A stretch of 64,000 nucleotides of DNA from Mesocentrotus franciscanus (taxonomy: Eukaryota > Echinodermata > Echinoidea > Camarodonta > Strongylocentrotidae), in NCBI GenBank assembly GCA_037976565.1, contig CP137682.1, positions 25,611,298 to 25,675,297 on the forward strand, given 5' to 3'. Below, in pieces: positions 60,282-64,000 of this stretch. The stretch's first letter is position 1. Every line of letters starts with the position of its first letter. Both the position numbers and the translations under genes were made by a program. The notes beneath the pieces were generated by a model. The model was not told the DNA's origin, did no database searches, and was given only the letters and a program-made list of their open reading frames with translations.

Positions 60282-60927
60282 CCCGTTCCTTCCGAAATTA
60301 TTCAGCCTGATAGTTGCCTCACAAACGAGAATAAAAGTCGAAGACTCGACCCGTTCGCTGCCGTAGCGTGCGAGTGTTCAGCGGGCCGCACAATGCGTGT
60401 GCGTTCAAGCAAGCTAAAGCCTGGCCAGTGGCTTCGACGAGCAGGAACCTAGCGCATGCGCAGATCATTTAGCAATCTGGCTTCGTCGCGTCGAGAGCAA
60501 TTTGCACGCCCGTCCTCTCCCGTACTCCAAGCCTCTAATAGGTTTTTGTTTGTATAAGTTCTTTCAGCTCTTCTAGGCTTTTGTTCTTCGTTATCTTTTC
60601 TTCTTCTTCTTCTCCTTCTTCTTCTTCTTCTTTTTTCTCACTCTCATTTTATTTAGATAATAAATTTTATGAGGAAAATACAAACATTTTAAAAAGTAAA
60701 AGATTTGAATGTAAATCTCTGTTGCATCAAATTAATATGAAACAGTTTATTATCCTAAATTGACGGTTATAATATACGTCGGACACTATACTTTAGCGAA
60801 AATATGTAAACATGATAAAATGAAACTAAAGAAGAACCATGCAAAGCTTAGGGTGGGGGTGATGGGAGAGACAAAATAGCATAATAATACTGACAATAAT
60901 ATAATGATGCGCTCAAATTTCTCTCTC

Positions 60928-60968
<41 letters not shown>

Positions 60969-62584
60969 CTCTCTCAAAACCGTTTTCCTTCTTTATCTCT
61001 CATACTGTTTTCTGTCCCGCGATTTTTGAGAGCACGTTTCGACATACTCCTAAATAAGAATTGTTATTCATAATTTGTATATAACGCGTAACCAGATTTT
61101 ACCCTATCTGAAATATTCATTCAAAAATATAACAATCATGGAAAGATAAAGGAATAAACAAGAAGATGTGATTAAGTAAAATGTGACAGACAAAAGATGA
61201 TAGGAGAAATGATTGCTTCTCTCTCTCTCGAGTCGCTCGCTCGCTCTCTCAACGCAATTTTCCATCTTCATCTCTCGTACTGCTTTCCGTTCCGCTATTT
61301 GTTTTTATTCCGAAATTATTCCTTTAGATTTTGAGAAAAATTATTATACAATAATATGAAGGAAAAAAATGGAACGAACGGCTGATATCGAAATGAGAAG
61401 GATATTACTGTACATAATTAAAAAAGTAAAAGTTTGAATGTATAAATCTCTGTTGCGTCAAATTGATACAAAGAAAATGCTTATTATGCTATATTGACGG
61501 CATTATATACGTCGGACATTATACTTTAGCGAAAAGATATTTAAAAAAAGAAAAAGAAAAATGAAGAGAAACTAAAGAAAAATTCAGAGGAAGGGGGGGG
61601 GTCATCGGAGAGACACAAAGCATAATAATACATACACAGAGAGCGTCCAGCTTTCTACCCCCCTCTCTCTCTCTTTCTCTCTGTGTCTATCTGCCAATGT
61701 CGTTTCGCCATTTGCTTGTATGCCGGCATCATTCCTTCTTTGAGATAAATGCTTATAACATACCCCTGGTAATGAACACATATACCTTAGATATTATAGG
61801 GAACGAAAATAGAGAACAAGCGGCTGATAATGTCGAAATGAGAAGAATATTACTGTACAAAAATTATAGAAAGTAAAACTTTTGAATGGAAAACCTTGTT
61901 GCATCAAAATAATATGATACGTTCATTATTATGCTATTGACGGAAATATTATACATCGGACATTATACTTTAGCACAAAAGGTTGACAACATTATGAGAG
62001 AAAGAATGAAACTTCCTCTTCCATTTACAAACATTTAAATAGCATAAGCACCCTACGAAAATAGAAGAAGTCATGAAGAGGAGACAAGAAAAAATATGAA
62101 AAGTACACAACAAATAAATATAAAACAGATATGATTCTATATAGAACGGAAGATGATAGGGAAACGTAATAGTTTGTAAGTATTTGCAAATTTTGACAAT
62201 TATAGTTTGTAAGTATTGACAAAGTATATACAAACAAAAATGACACAGAAATATTTGCAAGTATTTGGGACCTATATAGAATATACGAAAAGAGTTATGT
62301 CTTAGGCCAATGCACCTTCAGCTAAGTTACGTAAGAAGAACAAAGGACGTGGCCAAGGGTAAAGCTCGTTGTCATGGTTATAAACTCCAACAATAGAAGA
62401 GAGCGGAAGGGTATAATTGATTTACAATGAACCTGACATACAGCATTGATGATCCTTGTATACTACATGTAATGTATATAGCTTCAGATAACCCTGTTTT
62501 TTCGGGGTATAGGTGGTAAAGATAAAGGAATGAACAAGAAGATGTGATGAAGTAAAATGTCACAGACAGAAAGCTGATTTGTAA

Positions 62585-62670
62585 TTTGTATGTAATAATG
62601 TAATTATCTATAATATGTATGTAATAATGTAGGCCTAATATGTAATATGTATGTGATAATGTAAGTTGTA
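62585..62670. repeat. Short tandem repeat, ATATGTATGTAATAATGTA-like unit
   Basis: Three imperfect copies of a roughly 30-bp AT-rich unit next to a SINE tail. Confidence 0.6.
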
Positions 62671-62691
62671 TAAATGTAACAGTAATGTATA

Positions 62692-62748
62692 AATGTAAAG
62701 CGCATAGAGGATTATCATCGATGATTATTATGCGCTATATAAATCACA

Positions 62749-62786
<38 letters not shown>
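62692..62786 (+). mobile_element. SINE 3' tail fragment
   Basis: AAAGCGCATAGAGGATTATC, then TATGCGCTATATAAATCAC and an (ATT)n run. This matches the tail type of the SINE at 8618-8990. The head is not recognisable upstream. Confidence 0.6.
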
Positions 62787-64000
62787 GAGAAATGATTGTT
62801 CTCTCTCTTTTTTCTCTCTATAATCTATATGTCTCTCGCTCTCTCTCTCTCTCTCTCGCTCGCTCGCTTTCTCGGCGCCGTTTTCCATCTTCATCTCTGG
62901 TACTGTTTTCCGTTCCGCTATTTGCTTTTATTCCGAAAGCATTCCGTTCGATCTTCAGATAAATTATTATACCATAACCCATGCATAACCTCGATATGGA
63001 GAAGGAAAACACTGAACGAGCGCCTGATAATGTCGAAATGAGAAGAATATTACTGTACAATAATTATACAAAATACAACTTTTGAATGTAAATCTCTGTT
63101 GCGTCAAATTGATGTGGAAAAAGGGTTATTATATGCTATATTAGCGGTCCACCTCCCTGGTCGGACATTATACTTTAGCGAAAAGATATAAACACACAAA
63201 ATACAGAGAAACTAAAGAAAGAAATCAGAGCTGGAGGGAAGGGGTGATCGGAGAGACAAATTTATAATAATAAATACAGTACAGGCTACGTCCAACTTTC
63301 TATCTCCCCCTTCTCTCTGTCTGTCTGTCTGTCTCTCTCTCTCTATGTCTCTCTCTCTCTCTCTCTCTCTGTATATCTGTCAATTTCCATCTTCATCTTT
63401 CATATTGTTTTCTATTCTGCCTTTGCTTGTATGCCGGTATCATTCCTTCCTTGACATAAATTATTATAACACATCCCTGATGAGTCCACAGTTATATACC
63501 TTATAATTATCATAGGGAACGAAATAGAGAACGAGCGGCTGATGATGTCGAAATGAGAAGAATATTATTATAAAAAGTAAAACTGTTGAATTTAAATCTC
63601 TGTTGCATCAAATTGATATGAAAAAATGTTTATTATGCTATATTGACGGTACTTTTTGACGTCGGACATTATACTTTAGCGAAAAGATATAAACAAACAA
63701 AAAGAGAAAATAAAGAAAAAAATCAGAGCAGGAGGAGTCGGGGGATGATCGGAGAGACAAATATAATAATAAATACAGTACATGCTACGTCCAACTTCTT
63801 ATCTCCCCTCCCTCTCTCTCTCTCTCTCTCTGTCTATCTGTCAATATCGTTTTCCATCTTCTTCTTTCTTATTGTTTTCTATTCCGCCATTTCTTTGTAT
63901 GCCGGAATCATTCCTTCCTTGAGATAAATTATTATAACATATCCCTGATAACGTTCACAGTCAAATACCTTATATTTATTATAGGGAACGAAATAGAAAA

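Larger units (their letters stand above)
60570..64000. repeat. Degenerate long-unit tandem array with CT/GA tracts
   Basis: A block of CTGTTGC(A/G)TCAAATT, TATATTGACGG, TCGGACATTATACTTTAGCG, AACTAAAGAA, GGAGAGACA, a CT microsatellite, and a segment related to TCTATTCCGCCATTTGC recurs. The TCGGAC(A/C).TATACTTTAGC landmark is at about 60779, 61512, 61957, 63161 and 63662. Spacing is irregular (about 0.45-1.2 kb). No gene is seen; frames across CT tracts are low-complexity. Confidence 0.8.

Overview
This is a eukaryotic, AT-rich, repeat-laden genomic window. It has GT-AG introns, microsatellites, tRNA-derived SINEs, MITEs, a LINE and a probable solo LTR. The gene content is one multi-exon M13 peptidase plus a tandem cluster of intronless rhodopsin-class GPCRs. 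Together these suggest a marine invertebrate deuterostome, most likely an echinoderm, where large lineage-specific expansions of single-exon GPCRs are known. The species is inferred, not established.

1-16 kb (+): 3' part of a neprilysin/ECE-like M13 zinc metallopeptidase gene. Seventeen exons join in frame to 587 residues ending at 15921. The catalytic residues are intact; the N-terminus and membrane anchor lie upstream. Its introns hold two SINEs, a LINE 3' remnant, a TTAA-flanked MITE, tandem repeats and a foldback element. 16-21 kb: no gene; a dispersed element and a 537-bp TTAA-flanked palindromic MITE.

21-28 kb: GPCR gene C1 (-), and an inverted, internally deleted pseudogene copy C2 (+). 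Between them is an orphan flank related to the A-type receptor units, plus the core of a MITE.

28-60 kb (+): a tandem array of composite units U1 (about 28.35-42.45 kb), U2 (42.45-51.6 kb) and U3 (51.6-60.07 kb). They carry receptors in the order A1 (intact), B1 (intact), A2 (one-base frameshift), B2 (pseudogene, several lesions) and A3 (intact). Comparing units exposes later insertions. U1 carries an LTR-like element, a dispersed element, and a block with a broken P2X7-intracellular-domain-like gene lying between orphan B-type flanks. U3 carries a LINE-containing block and a TTAA-flanked MITE.

60-64 kb: a degenerate tandem array of repeats with CT/GA tracts; no gene.

Functionally, four apparently intact class A receptors (C1, A1, B1, A3), with very short N-termini and a long variable third intracellular loop, look like a young, turning-over receptor family, possibly chemosensory. 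The M13 peptidase is a separate gene. A link to receptor signalling through peptide degradation is conceivable but only adjacency supports it.
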